A DNA stretch of 64,000 nucleotides from Physcomitrium patens (GCF_000002425.4 NC_037270.1:4138444-4202443), one strand, 5' to 3'. Counted from the first letter of the stretch, positions 49,230 through 60,951 are shown. The notes: a model not told the origin generated them from the sequence alone. A program made the numbers and translations.

Positions 49230-49302
49230 GGCAACTCTTGGTTCTCTAATTATTGAAGGTTTAAGATATTATCCTTCAATTATTGGAGAACCAAGAGTTG
49301 CC
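49230..49302. repeat. 30-bp inverted duplication (hairpin) inside A2 gag
   Basis: The arms 49,230-49,259 and 49,273-49,302 are complementary at 28 of 30 positions around a 13-base loop. The right arm is the expected gag sequence (minus strand of GGCAACTCTTGGTTCTC...); the left arm is an inverted extra copy in place of the normal gag sequence. Confidence 0.85.
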
Positions 49303-49310
49303 TTGCCTGA

Positions 49311-52300
49311 TGTCATAATATCTGGCGTTTGGCTTGAGAATGCACCGGACACCTCGCTATGGAAGATAAAAAAAAATTACAAAAATAAGTCTTACCAATT
49401 CTAATAGATCCTTAAATAAATTACAATTAAAGATTAGAAAATATAATCAAACATCAAATCAAATTCAATCAAAATTTCAAAAGAATTATGTAAGAAACAC
49501 AAAGTATTGTTAAAGAATCTTTAAAAATCATAAAGAAATAATATAGAATTAAAAAATATACTATAATAGAAATTTTAATAAAATATTAAAATAGAAACTT
49601 TAATTAAATCCTAATCAAATTCTAACCAAATCCTAAATAAATCCTAATAAAATCTTAACCAAATTCTAATCAAATTTTAATCAAATCCTAATCAAATCCT
49701 AACCAAATCCTAACTAAATCCTAACTAAATCCTAATCAAATCCTAAATAATTTTAAATTAATCCTAATAAAATTCTAAATAAATCTTAATCAAATACTAA
49801 CCAAATCCTAGTCAAATCCTAATCAAATCCTAATCAACTTTAAATAAATCCGAGTCAAATTTTAAAAAATTCCAATTAAATTCTAATCAAATCCTAAACA
49901 AACCTTAGTCAAATCCTAATCAAATCCTAAATAAATCCTAAATAAATCCTATTAAATCTGTGAGGCCAAATTTCACCACTTGATTAAATCTTTGAGGCCA
50001 AATTTCACCACTTGATGAAACCTATATCATACAATAAGTCTAAGAGGTGGAATTAGAGAACTCCCAATTATGTAATTTTTAGATTAATTTAAATATTTAT
50101 ATTAAAAATTAAATTAGTTTTAGGCCTTCCAAGCAATTATTACCAATATTAAATTAATATATTAAATAAAATTTACTATGCAAAAATAGTAAAAATAATT
50201 AACTAAGTTATTACTATTAATTGACCATAAAAATAAAAACTTAAGTTTGAATTAAATGTTAAGTTAAAAGTTAAGTTAAAAAAGTTAAAGTTAAAAATTA
50301 AGATTAAAAGATTAAGTTAAAAGTTAAAATTTAAAGGTTAAGTTTAGAAAAAGTTAAGTTAAAAGTTAAGATTAAAGGTTAAGTAAAAAGTTAAAAATTA
50401 AAGTTAAAAGTTAAAGTGAGAATATTAAAGGTTAAAATTGAAACTTAAAATTTATTAGCCAAAAAGTGAAATTTGGAGATTACAAGTCATTGTGAAGATG
50501 ATAGTAAAAATAAAGTAAGAGAGGTGAAAGCGAAGGTACCTTGACAACACATAAGGATTGAAGGCAACGACCCCCTTCTACTCCAAAATTTGCCAAAATT
50601 TGTAATCGGCCTCAATTTGAATGACTCTTAGCTTGTTGCAAGGCTAACTTGAAGACACTTTTGATCCAATAATCCTCGTTGCAATCTAATGATCCAGTCG
50701 TGAGAATTTCTCCTTTGAAGTTGAGTGATCCAAACTGCCATGGTGACCAATCCTCTTCACTTAGAAATTCACTAAAAATTCAGATTGTCTTTAAATTCAA
50801 CAAAAATTATGCCTTTCAGAGCTCAGCTTATAAATCTTCAAGCTCCCAAAATTTCAAAGAAAGCCAATCATCAAGCACTGAGAAATGCCTTTCCAAACTC
50901 GATTGATTCAAACTGCAAAGGCAGTCGACTCCCTCGAACTCAAAAATTCACCAAAAATTCCTTCTTACTCCAAATCAAGCGAATCTTACCTTATCGGAAA
51001 GCTAAAAACAAAAGCTACAATTACTCAGAATCTCAAATCGAAAAAAAAGAAAATAAGTGACTGATTGAAGAAAATCCAAGGCCCTTGAAACCCTTGGGAT
51101 ATTTGAAAGGCTGAGGAGATATCTACCTCAATGAAACATATTTTAAAACTTAATGATCATCCTTCACAATGAAAAATACATACTTATACAATCATAAGGT
51201 TCAAAATGAGAATTAAAATCTAAATAAAATTAAGATTAGGATTTTGGCCAAATTTTGGCATAGCTCCGCCCTTCACCCAAAAGAAGAGAGAGAGAGGGCT
51301 TGGAAAACCAAGCCTCTCTTATACAATTGAGTGTAGGCTTGTAGAAGAGTGGCTACATCTTCACCCTTGATTTTTAAGATCCCTAATCTAAATCTATGGC
51401 CTTCATTCATACAAGAGCGAAACTTGTTACCTAGGCTGATGGCTCTTATAAGTGGTCAAGAAAGTATTTTTTTGTAAATCTAACTTCACTATTGTATTCA
51501 AAACCCCTTTTTAAGCTAAGATCGACTACTCAAATGCCTCAATCCATGCTTAATTATAATTTTTATGGAAATTTTTACTTATAAGGATCTTGGTAATTTT
51601 TGTGAAATTCTTCAAAATGAGAATTTCATTGCTTCTCTTGTATTTATCACTTTAGTCCTAATTAACCTAATTCAAGGAATTAGGCTATAATTTATACCAT
51701 CAAGGATTGTAATCCTAAAAATTCTATAAAACTAAATTCTATTTATATAAATCCTAATCTAACATGTTTAATTATCATAAAATAAGAAAATAACAAAAAA
51801 TTAAATTTTAGAGTATAATTAAGAGCTCAAAAAATCCTAAATAATCTCAAGTAATTCCTATAGTAAATTTAAACCTCAGTAACTAATGAATAAATAGTTG
51901 ATTTTAACTCAAAATTTGCACACCTTTTAACGATTAAGTTAACAAGAAGTAAATGTTTTTTGAAGAAGTTCAAACTTATCAAAAATAAGATCAATCCTAA
52001 TATTTTCTCAGATATTGTTGGCCTCCTTCTTCAATCTAAATATTGAATTTTTAGTGTCAATAAAATTTTTATTAAACTGTTTGATTCATTTCAAATTTTT
52101 CGTATATGTAGAAAAATAAGTCTATTATCTACACATATAACTTTTTTTCTAATCCAATTGATAGATTTCAAAAAATCTAAGAAATCTTTACTAGACCTAA
52201 AACTCTACTTTCAAAGATCTTGATCCACTTCAACCTCAATAATCTTTGATCCAATCTTTTGATCAAGCTCAAACATATAGCATATATTGAACACATTTAT

Positions 52301-52880
52301 ATCCACAAATCTTCAAAATTTCACTTATAGATCTATTACCAAACTTACAAAATTCTCCAAAAATTATTACCCACTTTATTTCATAAATTTAGAGTCACCC
52401 AAAACAAATTTTAATGAAGCAAAGCTCTTACAAAGTCAATACACACTCAAATCACACCAAATCAACAATCAAAGTAAATATATCAAGTCAATTCCCAAAA
52501 CTTATCTCCAATCTCTAAAAGAATTCCAAAATCATTGTCGAAGCTCAGTTTTGTACCTTAGGGTCCGATATTGATCTTAGTTCATAACCGGCCCTCTCCA
52601 AGTATCAATATCTAGTTTTTTTAGATAGTTTTTGTTAAAATTTACTCCTAATTTTCTTCTGAAGATATCATTTATTTTTCCAATCTACTTTGTTTTTCCT
52701 TATTTATGACTCAACAAAGTAAGTAGAAGTTATTTTTTTAAAAAGGCAATATTACTATTAAAAGTTTTATTACCTTCTTATCTTTTATCCATATTTTTTT
52801 AATTTATCTTTTAACTTGGCTCTTCTATAATAAGATCCATATTATGATCTTTTGCCACATAGTCATGTTACAACATGATA
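49311..52880 (-). mobile_element. Solo LTR of family D, interrupted by family C copy C3
   Basis: It starts TGTCATAATATC after CCTGA and ends TTACAACATGATA before CCGAA. The flanks fit a 5-bp target duplication with decay, and removing the block restores gag. Without C3 it is about 1.7 kb, the length expected for a complete D LTR, and no internal region is present. It contains the CAAATCCTAA-type minisatellite at about 49,600-49,955. Orientation is taken from the gag direction of the other D copy. Confidence 0.65.
49959..51829 (+). mobile_element. Family C insertion, copy C3
   Basis: 1.87 kb from TGTGAGGCC to GAGCTCA, inserted in the D solo LTR. It aligns with C1 and, inverted, with C2. The first 60 bases hold a 32-bp direct duplication (CAAATTTCACCACTTGAT unit). 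A tract of AAAGTTAAAAG-type repeats spans about 50,230-50,430. The hairpin lies at 51,297-51,314. It is best explained as an LTR-type non-coding unit. The short frames inside it (50,679-51,060) have no recognisable family. Confidence 0.65.
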
Positions 52881-53305
52881 CCGAAAAGTTTAATGATACA
52901 AGATCCAAATTTTGAGGTTTATCAATTAAATACAATTTGTGATTGAACTTCAACCTCAAAGCTATCCAACTCCAAGATCACAAGTTAAATTCATTAATAC
53001 ACTTCAATCAGATTTATCACTATTATGATTTTTATCTTTTCTTGAACAACGAGATTCAATATTGGATAATTTGAAGGCATTTTAGGCAAAATTTTGGTCC
53101 ATGTATAGAGAACATGATGCAACTTGTGTTGCAACCAACAAGATTTATATTTTGCGATAAAAAAATTAATCTATAACATTATATGCTTCACAGTTTCAAT
53201 AACTTACAATTGATATCAAGTACGATGATACTGCAATTATTAACTAATTTTTCTATAGATTATTATAAGAAGTAAAGAAATTGATGCTCGATTTACCTGA
53301 CCCTC

Positions 53306-53419
53306 TGTCAGAGACATATGCATGTAAGCTAATAATTACATGTATAAATAGGTAGAAGTAAGTAAAAGTGGATAAAAATAAGTTAATTCTATAGTATTTG
53401 GTATGGAAGCTTCCTAGAC
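53306..53419 (+). repeat. First 114 bases of the A4 5' LTR
   Basis: It starts TGTCAGAGACATATG in A2 gag and follows the LTR to CTTCCTAGACGCTTC, where it fuses tail to tail with the truncated 3' LTR of A3. The rest of this LTR continues at 60,952. Confidence 0.7.
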
Positions 53420-53787
53420 GCTTCACTCTTATCTCTATATATACTATCTAACTAGGGGCTATGTGGCGACGTTCTATAGGACCTCCAATATGTATTGACT
53501 TTGTAGGACATATGCCTTGACTTATAAGGCAAGTTTTTCTACGTGTGGGCCATATAGTTAGCTTGATCTTCTAGCTAACAATATGTGTGGTACATAGTCA
53601 ACTTGTTCACCACGTTTTTAATCCAAAAAGTCAATTAAAGATACCTATGAAGTCAAAGCAGCATCTATGATGCTTTTAGGAAGCTTCTATATTAAATATT
53701 ATAGAATTAACTTATTTTTATCTACTTTTACTTACTTCCACCTATTTGTGTATGTAATTACTATCTTACATGAGTATGTCCATGACA
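53420..53787 (-). repeat. Truncated 3' LTR of A3
   Basis: On the minus strand it starts TGTCATGGAC beside the polypurine tract and runs through the TATATATA box into the first arm of the stem-loop (GAGTGAAGC), where it stops. The remaining 200 or so bases (R end and U5) are lost at the junction with the A4 LTR. Confidence 0.8.
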
Positions 53788-53801
53788 TTACCCCCCCTTC
53801 T
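53788..53801 (-). other. Polypurine tract of A3
   Basis: AGAAGGGGGGGTAA on the minus strand directly precedes the 3' LTR. This is where plus-strand DNA synthesis would be primed during reverse transcription. Confidence 0.8.
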
Positions 53802-54345
53802 AGGAACGAGTTCTACGAGGAGTGGTCATCATATGTTGAAGAAATCTATAATGTGATGAATTGTATTTGCCACATACTCTGATCTTTGTTCTCCTTGAAG
53901 ATGATTGATAGGGCCTCTCAACCATCAGTAGTGTTTCATACCAGGGCGGGAAGACCACCTAGTTATTTGATCATTGTTGAGGCCTTCATGACTTCTTTCG
54001 AATAGAATATTTGGAACATCATCAGGAATTGTTCCTACCTCTAGCAAAATCACCAAACATTGGGAGTCTCTTCTCAAATCGTGATATCAAACGCGTTGTA
54101 TCTCGCCATCTATTCAAGGAAGAACATGTCATTCTTGAAGATCTTCATCTCGATTGCATCGTCTTGAAGGTTGTAACAATTGTAATCTCTTGTCCAATAA
54201 GTTAGCAAATGAAGGCTCTTGAGTCGAATCCGCTGGTTGTTGGTTCTCCATCTCCTGAGTATTACAACTAAAAAGAAGCTATAAATAAGGATTAAAAATA
54301 GAATGTTATCTTGCTTAGATCTTGTTTCTTTTATAAAGAAGATTT

Positions 54346-54537
54346 TCATCTTGATTCTGATGGATATTGTCGATGAAAAGCCTCCATCGCCTTTGCTGCA
54401 TTTACAAGATTCTTTATTGACTTCCATGTGCATTCACTAATATCATATCCACGCCAATGGACAAGATATTCCAATTTATTTCGACGCCACCTTGAATCTA
54501 AGACTTCTTCTACTTCAAACTCTTCATTATTGTCCAC
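54346..54537 (-). pseudogene. Chromodomain at the integrase C-terminus of A3
   Basis: 63 codons containing EVEEVLDSRWRRNKLEYLVH followed by WRGYDISECTWKSIKNLVN, the aromatic cage and core of a chromodomain. In chromoviruses this module at the end of Pol guides integration by binding histone marks or chromatin proteins. It is in the same frame as the integrase segment above it, separated by one TGA at the equivalent of an Arg codon near 54,560. Confidence 0.85.
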
Positions 54538-54561
54538 TTCTATAAGAAGAGGTGGAGCTTG

Positions 54562-55794
54562 TCATCTTCTTGGTATGTCCACTGTCTTGTATGGTTCAAG
54601 AAGAGACACATGGAATATTGGATGGATTTTTATTGACTCCGGTAGATGTAAACGATATACAACTGGATTGATTTGTGCAGAAATAGAAAATGGTTTAAGC
54701 CTTTGATAGTCCAACTTGTCATAAGGACGAGTGGTCTTGATATTGTGACAAAGTAGCCATATCTTATCATCCAAGAGGAATAGTGGTTGTTCCTTTCGAT
54801 AGACATCCGCATTGATTTTTTGTTGTTCTTGAGCCTCTTTTAACTGTGCCTTCATTGTTGCATTTAGCTCTGATAAATAAATCGCCAAATCTTTTGCAGC
54901 AGGATTATCAACTTTTGAAAAGCCAAAAGTATCAAATCGTGGATGATAACCATAATTAACAAAGAAAGGTGTTTGTTTTGTAGAAGAATGTACCGTGTTA
55001 TTGTAAGCAAATTCAGCCAATTGTAAAAGAGTTGTCCAATCATCTTGTTGGTAGTTAATGGTACATCTTAAATATTACTCCAAAACTTGATAAACACGCT
55101 CCGTTTGTCAATCAATTTGAGGATGGAATGCCAAAGATAGTTTTATATCCACTTTTAGAATCTTGAAAAGAGTCCGCCAAAATCTTGATACAAATTGAGT
55201 TTCCCTATCTGATATAATATCCCTGGATAATCCATGATAGCAATAGATATTGTCAAGAAAGAACTTAGCTGTTTCTTCACCTGTGATAGGTTTTGTACAT
55301 GATACAAAATGTGCCATCTTGGTAAAATGATCTACTATTATGAATATAGAGTCATATGAATCTGAGATTGGAAGATCTGTGATGAAGTCCATAGAAACAG
55401 AAGACCATGGTTGTTCTGGAATGGGTAATGTCTGAAGAAGTCCAAAAGGTCGATGATGAGGAGTTTTTGATCTTGAGCAAACATCACATGATTGTACAAA
55501 ATCTTTGACTCCCTTTTATATTTGAGGCCACCAAAAATCTCTAGATATTAGCTCCAAAGTCTTATTATATCCAAAATATCCTGTTGCTGGAAAGTCGTGA
55601 TGAGCTTGAAGAATACATAAACATGCTTCTCCTTCTGGAATATATAGGCGTCCTTCGAAACAGAGTAGGTTATTTTTGAATTCAAATTTAGAGGGATCAT
55701 GAGATTTAGAAGAATTATTCTTGATATCATGAACAAGAGGGTCTGAAGACATACTTAACTGGACTTGCTTAAGAAAAGTTAAATCAACAGTCAA
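54562..55794 (-). pseudogene. Integrase of A3 (zinc, catalytic and C-terminal parts)
   Basis: All pieces share one frame. 55,794-55,516 holds the N-terminal zinc region (LQAHHDFPATGYFGYNKTLE) and ends at a stop after WPQI. The catalytic core follows with MDFITDLP (first Asp), then ISDRETQFVSRFW (second Asp) at about 55,230-55,190; the region with the catalytic Glu (QTER..) near 55,100 carries a TGA and a TAA. 55,020-54,562 holds the C-terminal domain, including FVNYGYHPRF and IHPIFHVSLLEPYK. Integrase inserts the DNA copy in the host chromosome. Three to four stops disable it. Confidence 0.85.
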
Positions 55795-55809
55795 TGTTGA
55801 TTTTATTGC

Positions 55810-57594
55810 TCAAAGATGAAATTGCTCTGGCTTCAAGAGAATCATTCTTTGTTGCTCAAAAGCTGCATTTCCTTCTTTTGGTACAAGATAAGAACATCTA
55901 GACAAAGCATTAGACAAACCTTGTTGTTTTTCTGGCCGATAAGTGATGATGAATTCGAATTTTGATAAAGACATGCTCCAACGAGCTTGACGATGATTTA
56001 ATACGTGTGCTGATATAAAATACTTGAGGTTCTTGTGATCCATATACATTGTGTCGTGTTATGGTTTGGCTACTATATGAAAATAATGTAATTATGTACT
56101 TAATATATAATTTATTAAGTAACATAGTGAGAGCCATGTTAGTAGATTTTAGTTGCTTGTAGAATATAATTTGATTATTACTTTGAGAAGAGGTTGTTTA
56201 AAAAGATTACTATAGAATTTATATAACTTTAATTTCCTTTTGATAGTGGCTTTTAAGATTGGTTTTGGTTGATAGTAACTTCTAAATATTTAGAGTCACC
56301 TTTATTAGACATTGGTGACATTTGAAAACTTATTTTGGTTCTTTTATTTGGTGTTTAGAGCTTAAATTATGTAAATCTTATAAGAAAAAGGATTGAAGAA
56401 GGATTTTGGTAGCAAAGGGAGTAATTAGGGCACCAATATAGATGAATGGAGATGAAAAATAAAAATCTCCATTCCTATTGGTCAAAAATCAAGACCAATG
56501 GGCTTTGAGGAGGCTGCCCGAGGCCATATTAGGGATTAGGGTTAGTTTCTCGAGGCCATTCGAACTTTGAAGGCTAGGATTAGAAATTTTAGGTTTTTGG
56601 TTAAGGTTTTGGTGCAAGTTTTGTATCATTTGGGGTTTTTATGAAGAAATTATAGGCGCTCAAAGTTAAGATGTTAGTTTTGGACCTACTGTCACTCTTT
56701 TGGGCATAACGCACGCGTACGGATGGCAATTGAGGATCGGCGACTGCGACTGAAGAGAGCACTTTTGCGGCTATACTTTTCACATACTGCTTACTGGATT
56801 CTAAGTTGGGGTGAAGGAGTTATTGGATTTTGAAGTCAGCACATGCAATCTAAGGGTAGTAAGTAAACCGATTTACTAGTGTTTGTCTCTTGAGCTATGT
56901 CTTGAGCAATTTGACAAGGTTTTGGCTCAAAATTTCAAGGAATGTGTAATTTCATGTTAATAAAATTCAAGCATAATTTTTATGATATTTGGAGTTCGGG
57001 TTTTTGAGATGTAAGAAAAATAGTTTTTTAGGTGCTTGTAAATTAGGGTTTGGAGTGTCTGCTAGGGTTTCTTAGATGCTAGAAAATCGGGAGTGAATTT
57101 GTGGTTGTTTTTTTTTGTAGTAAAATTTTAAGATAAACTAAACCTATCTTGTAAATTTTAAAAAAATTGAACGGTTAGATCAATAATTATGATTTTCTAA
57201 ATTTTTAGGCAAGAAAACCCTTTGCGAGAAAAATATGTTTTGAAGGGATTTTGTTATATTTGGAGTTTTATACAAAAATAAAGGAGTTTTGGAAGCTAAG
57301 AAAAGAATTGTATAAAGGTTTAAAGTACACTCTCTACAGCTAGATACCTAGTGTATTCCCAGATCACAAATCATGCCATATGACAATGGTGACTAGATTG
57401 GAAATGCCTTCTAGATAATGATCCCATTCTTGAAAAGAATCCACAATTGCAAGAAGTTCTTTGTTATGGATCTCATAATTGATTTCTGTTGTTGAGAATT
57501 TTCTTGAATGAAAGGCTATTGGATGAAGTTTGTCATTTGTTCCCATTTTTGATAAAATTGCACCCAGGGCAAAGTCTGATGCATCTGTTTCCAT
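55810..57594 (-). pseudogene. RNase H of A3, split by a 1.3-kb insertion
   Basis: The upstream part (57,594 to about 57,386) has [14 protein letters not shown] with the first catalytic Asp, and [11 protein letters not shown] with the catalytic Glu. After LVTI the frame runs into the insertion and stops at 57,364. The downstream part (56,049-55,810) continues with MDHKNLKYF and LNHRQARWSMSLSKFEF. The enzyme would remove the RNA strand during reverse transcription. It is out of frame with the RT segment. Confidence 0.82.
56052..57385. mobile_element. Unclassified 1.33-kb insertion in A3, probably a solo LTR
   Basis: It starts TGTCGTGTTATGG and ends GCCATATGACA, so the ends form a short inverted repeat of TGTC...GACA type. 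The flanks suggest CATTG/CAATG as an imperfect target duplication. It is clearly less AT-rich than A3 and has no frame longer than about 60 codons. It does not match LTR A, B, C or D by eye. As the innermost insertion of the nest it should be the youngest event here. Confidence 0.6.
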
Positions 57595-57736
57595 AGAAAA
57601 TGCTTTGAAAAAATCAACACGTTATAAGATTGGTGCAGAAACAAACGCTGTCTTCAAAGATTCAAAAGCAACTTCTGCTTCTTGATTCCATTGGAGTTTG
57701 TCTTTACAAGTCAAACATGTAAGTGGAGCTGCAAAC

Positions 57737-58630
57737 TCAAGAGAAGTCCTTGATGAAGATCTGATAGTAGTTGGCAAATCCCAAAAAGCATTGAACATCT
57801 CTTACCATTTTTGGAATCTTCCAATCTATAATAGTTTGAACTTTCATCATAAGTCCATCATTTGAAATGATGTAACTTAAGAAATTGACTTGAGTAGTGT
57901 AGAATACACACTTTTCTATCTTGGAATAGAGTCTTGCATCTCTTAATTTTTGTAACACACGACAAACATGAAGTTCATGTTCTTCTGGATTCTTAGAATA
58001 GATCAAGATGTCGTCTAGATAACAGACCACAAAATTATCCAAAAACTCTTGAAAAATATCATTCATTAGATGTTGAAAAGCAGCTTGTGCATTTGTAAGT
58101 CTAAAAGGCATGACGTGGTATTCAAAATGTCCATATCTAGTTTGAAACGCAGTCTTCCATTCATCTCCTTCTTTGATGCATACTAGATTGTATGCTCCTC
58201 GAAGATCTATTTTTGTATAGATCTTAGCTTGATTCAGTTGATCAAGAAGTATAGATATTAAAAGTAGTGGATACTTGTTCTTGATGGTAATCTTGTTGAG
58301 TCCTCGATAATCAACACACATCCGCAATGATCCATCTTTTTTCTTCACAAATAGAATTGGAGCTCCTGCCAGAGATTTAGAATGGTGCATGAAATTCTTG
58401 GCTAGATTTTCTTCAATATACTCTTTAAGTTCAGTCAACTCATTTTGTGATAAATTGTAGATTGGTCCACATGGCAGTTGTGCTCCCTCTTGAAGGTCAA
58501 TTGAGCAATCATAAAGATGATGTTCCGGGAGTGTATTCACATTTTTTTTTTTTAAATACATCTTAAAATTCTTGATATTGGCTTGGAATGCCACTTGAAG
58601 TCTTTCCACCAGTACAAACAGGTGTGGCAT
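57737..58630 (-). pseudogene. Reverse transcriptase of A3, open over its length
   Basis: A 297-codon open frame that covers the RT fingers and palm: [75 protein letters not shown] and the catalytic [12 protein letters not shown] at about residues 210-221. Towards the end four codons of the usual LMMDPKKVQ segment are missing (LMMKVQ). It is in a different frame from protease upstream and RNase H downstream, so Pol as a whole is broken. The first codon here is not the natural start, since the enzyme is normally cut from a polyprotein. Confidence 0.88.
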
Positions 58631-58724
58631 AAATAATATATGGTAATTCTTTCATAGTAGTATGTAAGAAAGCTTTTGCACCTATAAATACGGGTTTAAT
58701 TGAACTGGACTTATGATTCTCTAC

Positions 58725-59030
58725 TTAATTAACTACACTATTAGTTATACTTTTAGAAAAAGTAAGAGTTTGAGAAATCCAATCTATCTGAGGGTTGTAT
58801 TTTTTTAACCACGATAAACCTAAAATGACTGGATTAAAGGGAGATCTAATGATATTAAATACTACAAAGCTATTATGACCATTGATTATTACTTCTATAG
58901 GAAGGATTTTGTGAGTAATATCTCTAGAAGACAATGGACGACCATCTATGACTTCTACATGAACAAGTTTAGTTTTCTTTACTAAAGATATGCTATGTCT
59001 TTTAGTAAATTCTTCATCTAAGAAACACAC
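58725..59030 (-). pseudogene. Aspartic protease of A3
   Basis: The frame contains LLDSGASVCFLDEEFTKRH (Asp-Ser-Gly active site, just upstream of 59,030), VEVIDGRPLSS and VILGLSWLKKYNPQIDW, the usual Ty3/gypsy protease landmarks. It ends at a stop at 58,725 within the linker to RT. It would process Gag-Pol. Confidence 0.82.
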
Positions 59031-59309
59031 CGAGGCTCCTGAATCTAATAAGACAGAGGCTTAGCAATATTTAGGTCCTAAAATAACATTTAATATAAAA
59101 CAAGGAGAGGGCTCTGAGGAGAGAAGAAGACCTTTACTAGATATTGTGCAAGGTTCTAGCCGCACGGTCCCTATTGTAGCTGGATAAATTTGTTTTTTGA
59201 TATATTGATTTCTTTCACAGCCATACTCCTCATTTTGTGATTGCGTCATTTCTTTGGACAATGTTGAGCAATGTGCTTTAGTTCTCCATAATATAAACAT
59301 AATCCTTCT

Positions 59310-60178
59310 TGACGACGACGAGTCTTTTCTTGCTCAGTAAGATGTTTGAAATCTACTGCATTAATTTGCATATCCGCTACTTCCGAATGTATATATTAAA
59401 GAAGTGTTGGTGTTGCCATTGAATTATAGTAATGTTGAGGTCTACTTGTACGATTCTCAGATTGAAATTCAAAAAGGTGATTGTCGCACTTCACAGCAAA
59501 GTCAATTGCTTGATTTAATGTTTGAAGATCAGGTAAGTTGAGCATTAATTTTTTTACCTCATATTGTAATCCGTAGAAAAATTGGCTAATAAGTGTAGTA
59601 TCATCCCACTTGATATCAGTTAAAAGTTGTCAAAATTGTAAAGCGTATAATGTTACTGATCGATTACCTTGTCGTAAAATATGGATCTTATTGATTGCAA
59701 TACAAATTGCATCATGTTCTCCATACATGGATCAAAACTCCACTAGAAAAGCCTCTAGATTATCCAATATTAGATCTCATCGTTCAAGAAAAGATGAAAA
59801 CTACAATAGTGCCGAACTTGAAAGAAGCGTACCAATGAATCTAACTTGCGATCCTAGAGTTGGATAGCTTTGGGTTTGAAGTTCAATCACAAGTTATACT
59901 TTATTGATAAATCCTTGAAATTTAGATTTGGTGCCATCAAATTTCTCGGGTAGGGCAATTCTTGGTTCTCTAACATTGAAAGGGCGTTCTACCATAAGAG
60001 AAAGGACATGGTTTGGTACAGATATTGAAGCAGCTCCAACCATTTCTATATCTTCACTTCCTATCAATCTTATTGCTCCTTGTGGTAGTAAATTGAGTCG
60101 ATGCATTGCAAGCATTAACTCCTTCAATTGCTCTTGTATTTGTGCCATTGCACTCTTTATTTCAACAAGTTCTGCCAT
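59310..60178 (-). pseudogene. gag of A3
   Basis: ATG at 60,178; open to 59,894 with a helical N-terminus (MAELVEIKSAMAQIQEQLKE) and the family's core EKFDGTKSKFQGFINKV, then broken by stops. The zinc knuckle near 59,290 reads CLYYGELKHIAQHC: the second Cys of the C-x2-C-x4-H-x4-C motif is Tyr, a single G-to-A change. Gag forms the virus-like particle and binds the RNA. Lower boundary approximate. Confidence 0.78.
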
Positions 60179-60358
60179 GATACTACTTAGAAAAGAGAAG
60201 ATGTCTAATATTGCTCAAGATAAATAGAAGAGAAGAATTGAAAACAAAGAAAATACTAAGGACAATATCAGTTCAGAAAAAGGTAATCCGTAACTTCTAA
60301 TATGCTTATATCTTATAAAAAAAAATGAATAATCCATTCTTAATCAAGATTAGACAAA

Positions 60359-60368
60359 GCTCTGATAT
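60359..60368 (-). other. Candidate primer-binding site of A3
   Basis: ATATCAGAGC on the minus strand directly after the LTR end CCTACA, identical to the site at 38,755-38,764. Confidence 0.6.
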
Positions 60369-60951
60369 TGTAGGTGGACTCTTATCAATCTGTCAAGGAT
60401 AAGAATTCGATGAAAAAGAAATTCAGTCAAGTAAGCCTTCACTCAAAAAAAGGTAACAAAATATAAATAAACAAGTATGTATATTGAAAGAGAAACTGGA
60501 ATGGCTATTGCCAAAAGACAAGAAAACTAGAGACCCTTGAAACAAGACTGGAAGCAAGAAAGGAGTTGACAAGAGTGAAGAAGGCTTCACTCTTGTCTCT
60601 ATATATACTATCTAACTAGGGGCTACATGGCGACGTTCTATAGGACCTCCAATATGTGTTGACTTTGTAGGACATATGCCTTGACTTACAAGGCAAGTTT
60701 TTCTACATGTGGGCCACATAGTTAGCTTGATCTTCCAACTAACAACATGTATGGCACATGGCCAATTTGTTGACGACGTTTCTAATCCAAAAAGTCAATT
60801 AAAGACACCTATGAAGTCAAAGCAGCATCTATAAAGCTTCTAGGAAGCTTTCATATTAAATACTATAGAATTAACTTACTTTTATCTATTTTTACTTACT
60901 TCCACCTATTTGTATATGTAATTACTAGCTTACATGAGTATGTCCATGACA
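60369..60951 (-). repeat. 5' LTR of A3
   Basis: 583 bases; on the minus strand it starts TGTCATGGACATACTCATG and ends CCACCTACA. TATATATA is at 60,600-60,607 and the perfect 13-bp stem-loop at 60,568-60,597. Best-preserved LTR of the window. Confidence 0.88.

Larger units (their letters stand above)
48850..53305 (+). mobile_element. gag region of gypsy element A2, split by a D solo LTR
   Basis: Leader and gag start near 49,050, then gag to 49,310. After the D insertion gag resumes at 52,881 with the EKFDGTKSKF-equivalent and runs to 53,305, just before the segment where element A4's LTR begins. Several stops are present. Everything downstream of gag is missing or lies beyond A4, outside the window. 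Confidence 0.65.
53420..60951 (-). mobile_element. Nearly complete Ty3/gypsy chromovirus A3 (minus)
   Basis: Read on the minus strand: 5' LTR 60,951-60,369; primer site 60,368-60,359; gag from 60,178; zinc-knuckle region near 59,290; protease 59,030-58,725; reverse transcriptase 58,630-57,737; RNase H 57,594-57,386 and 56,051-55,810; integrase 55,794-54,562; chromodomain 54,537-54,346; polypurine tract 53,801-53,788; truncated 3' LTR 53,787-53,420. A 1.3-kb insertion splits RNase H. Frames shift between protease, RT and RNase H, and a few stops occur, so the copy is dead but recent compared with its neighbours. The chromodomain places it among the chromoviruses, which tend to insert in marked chromatin. 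Confidence 0.88.
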
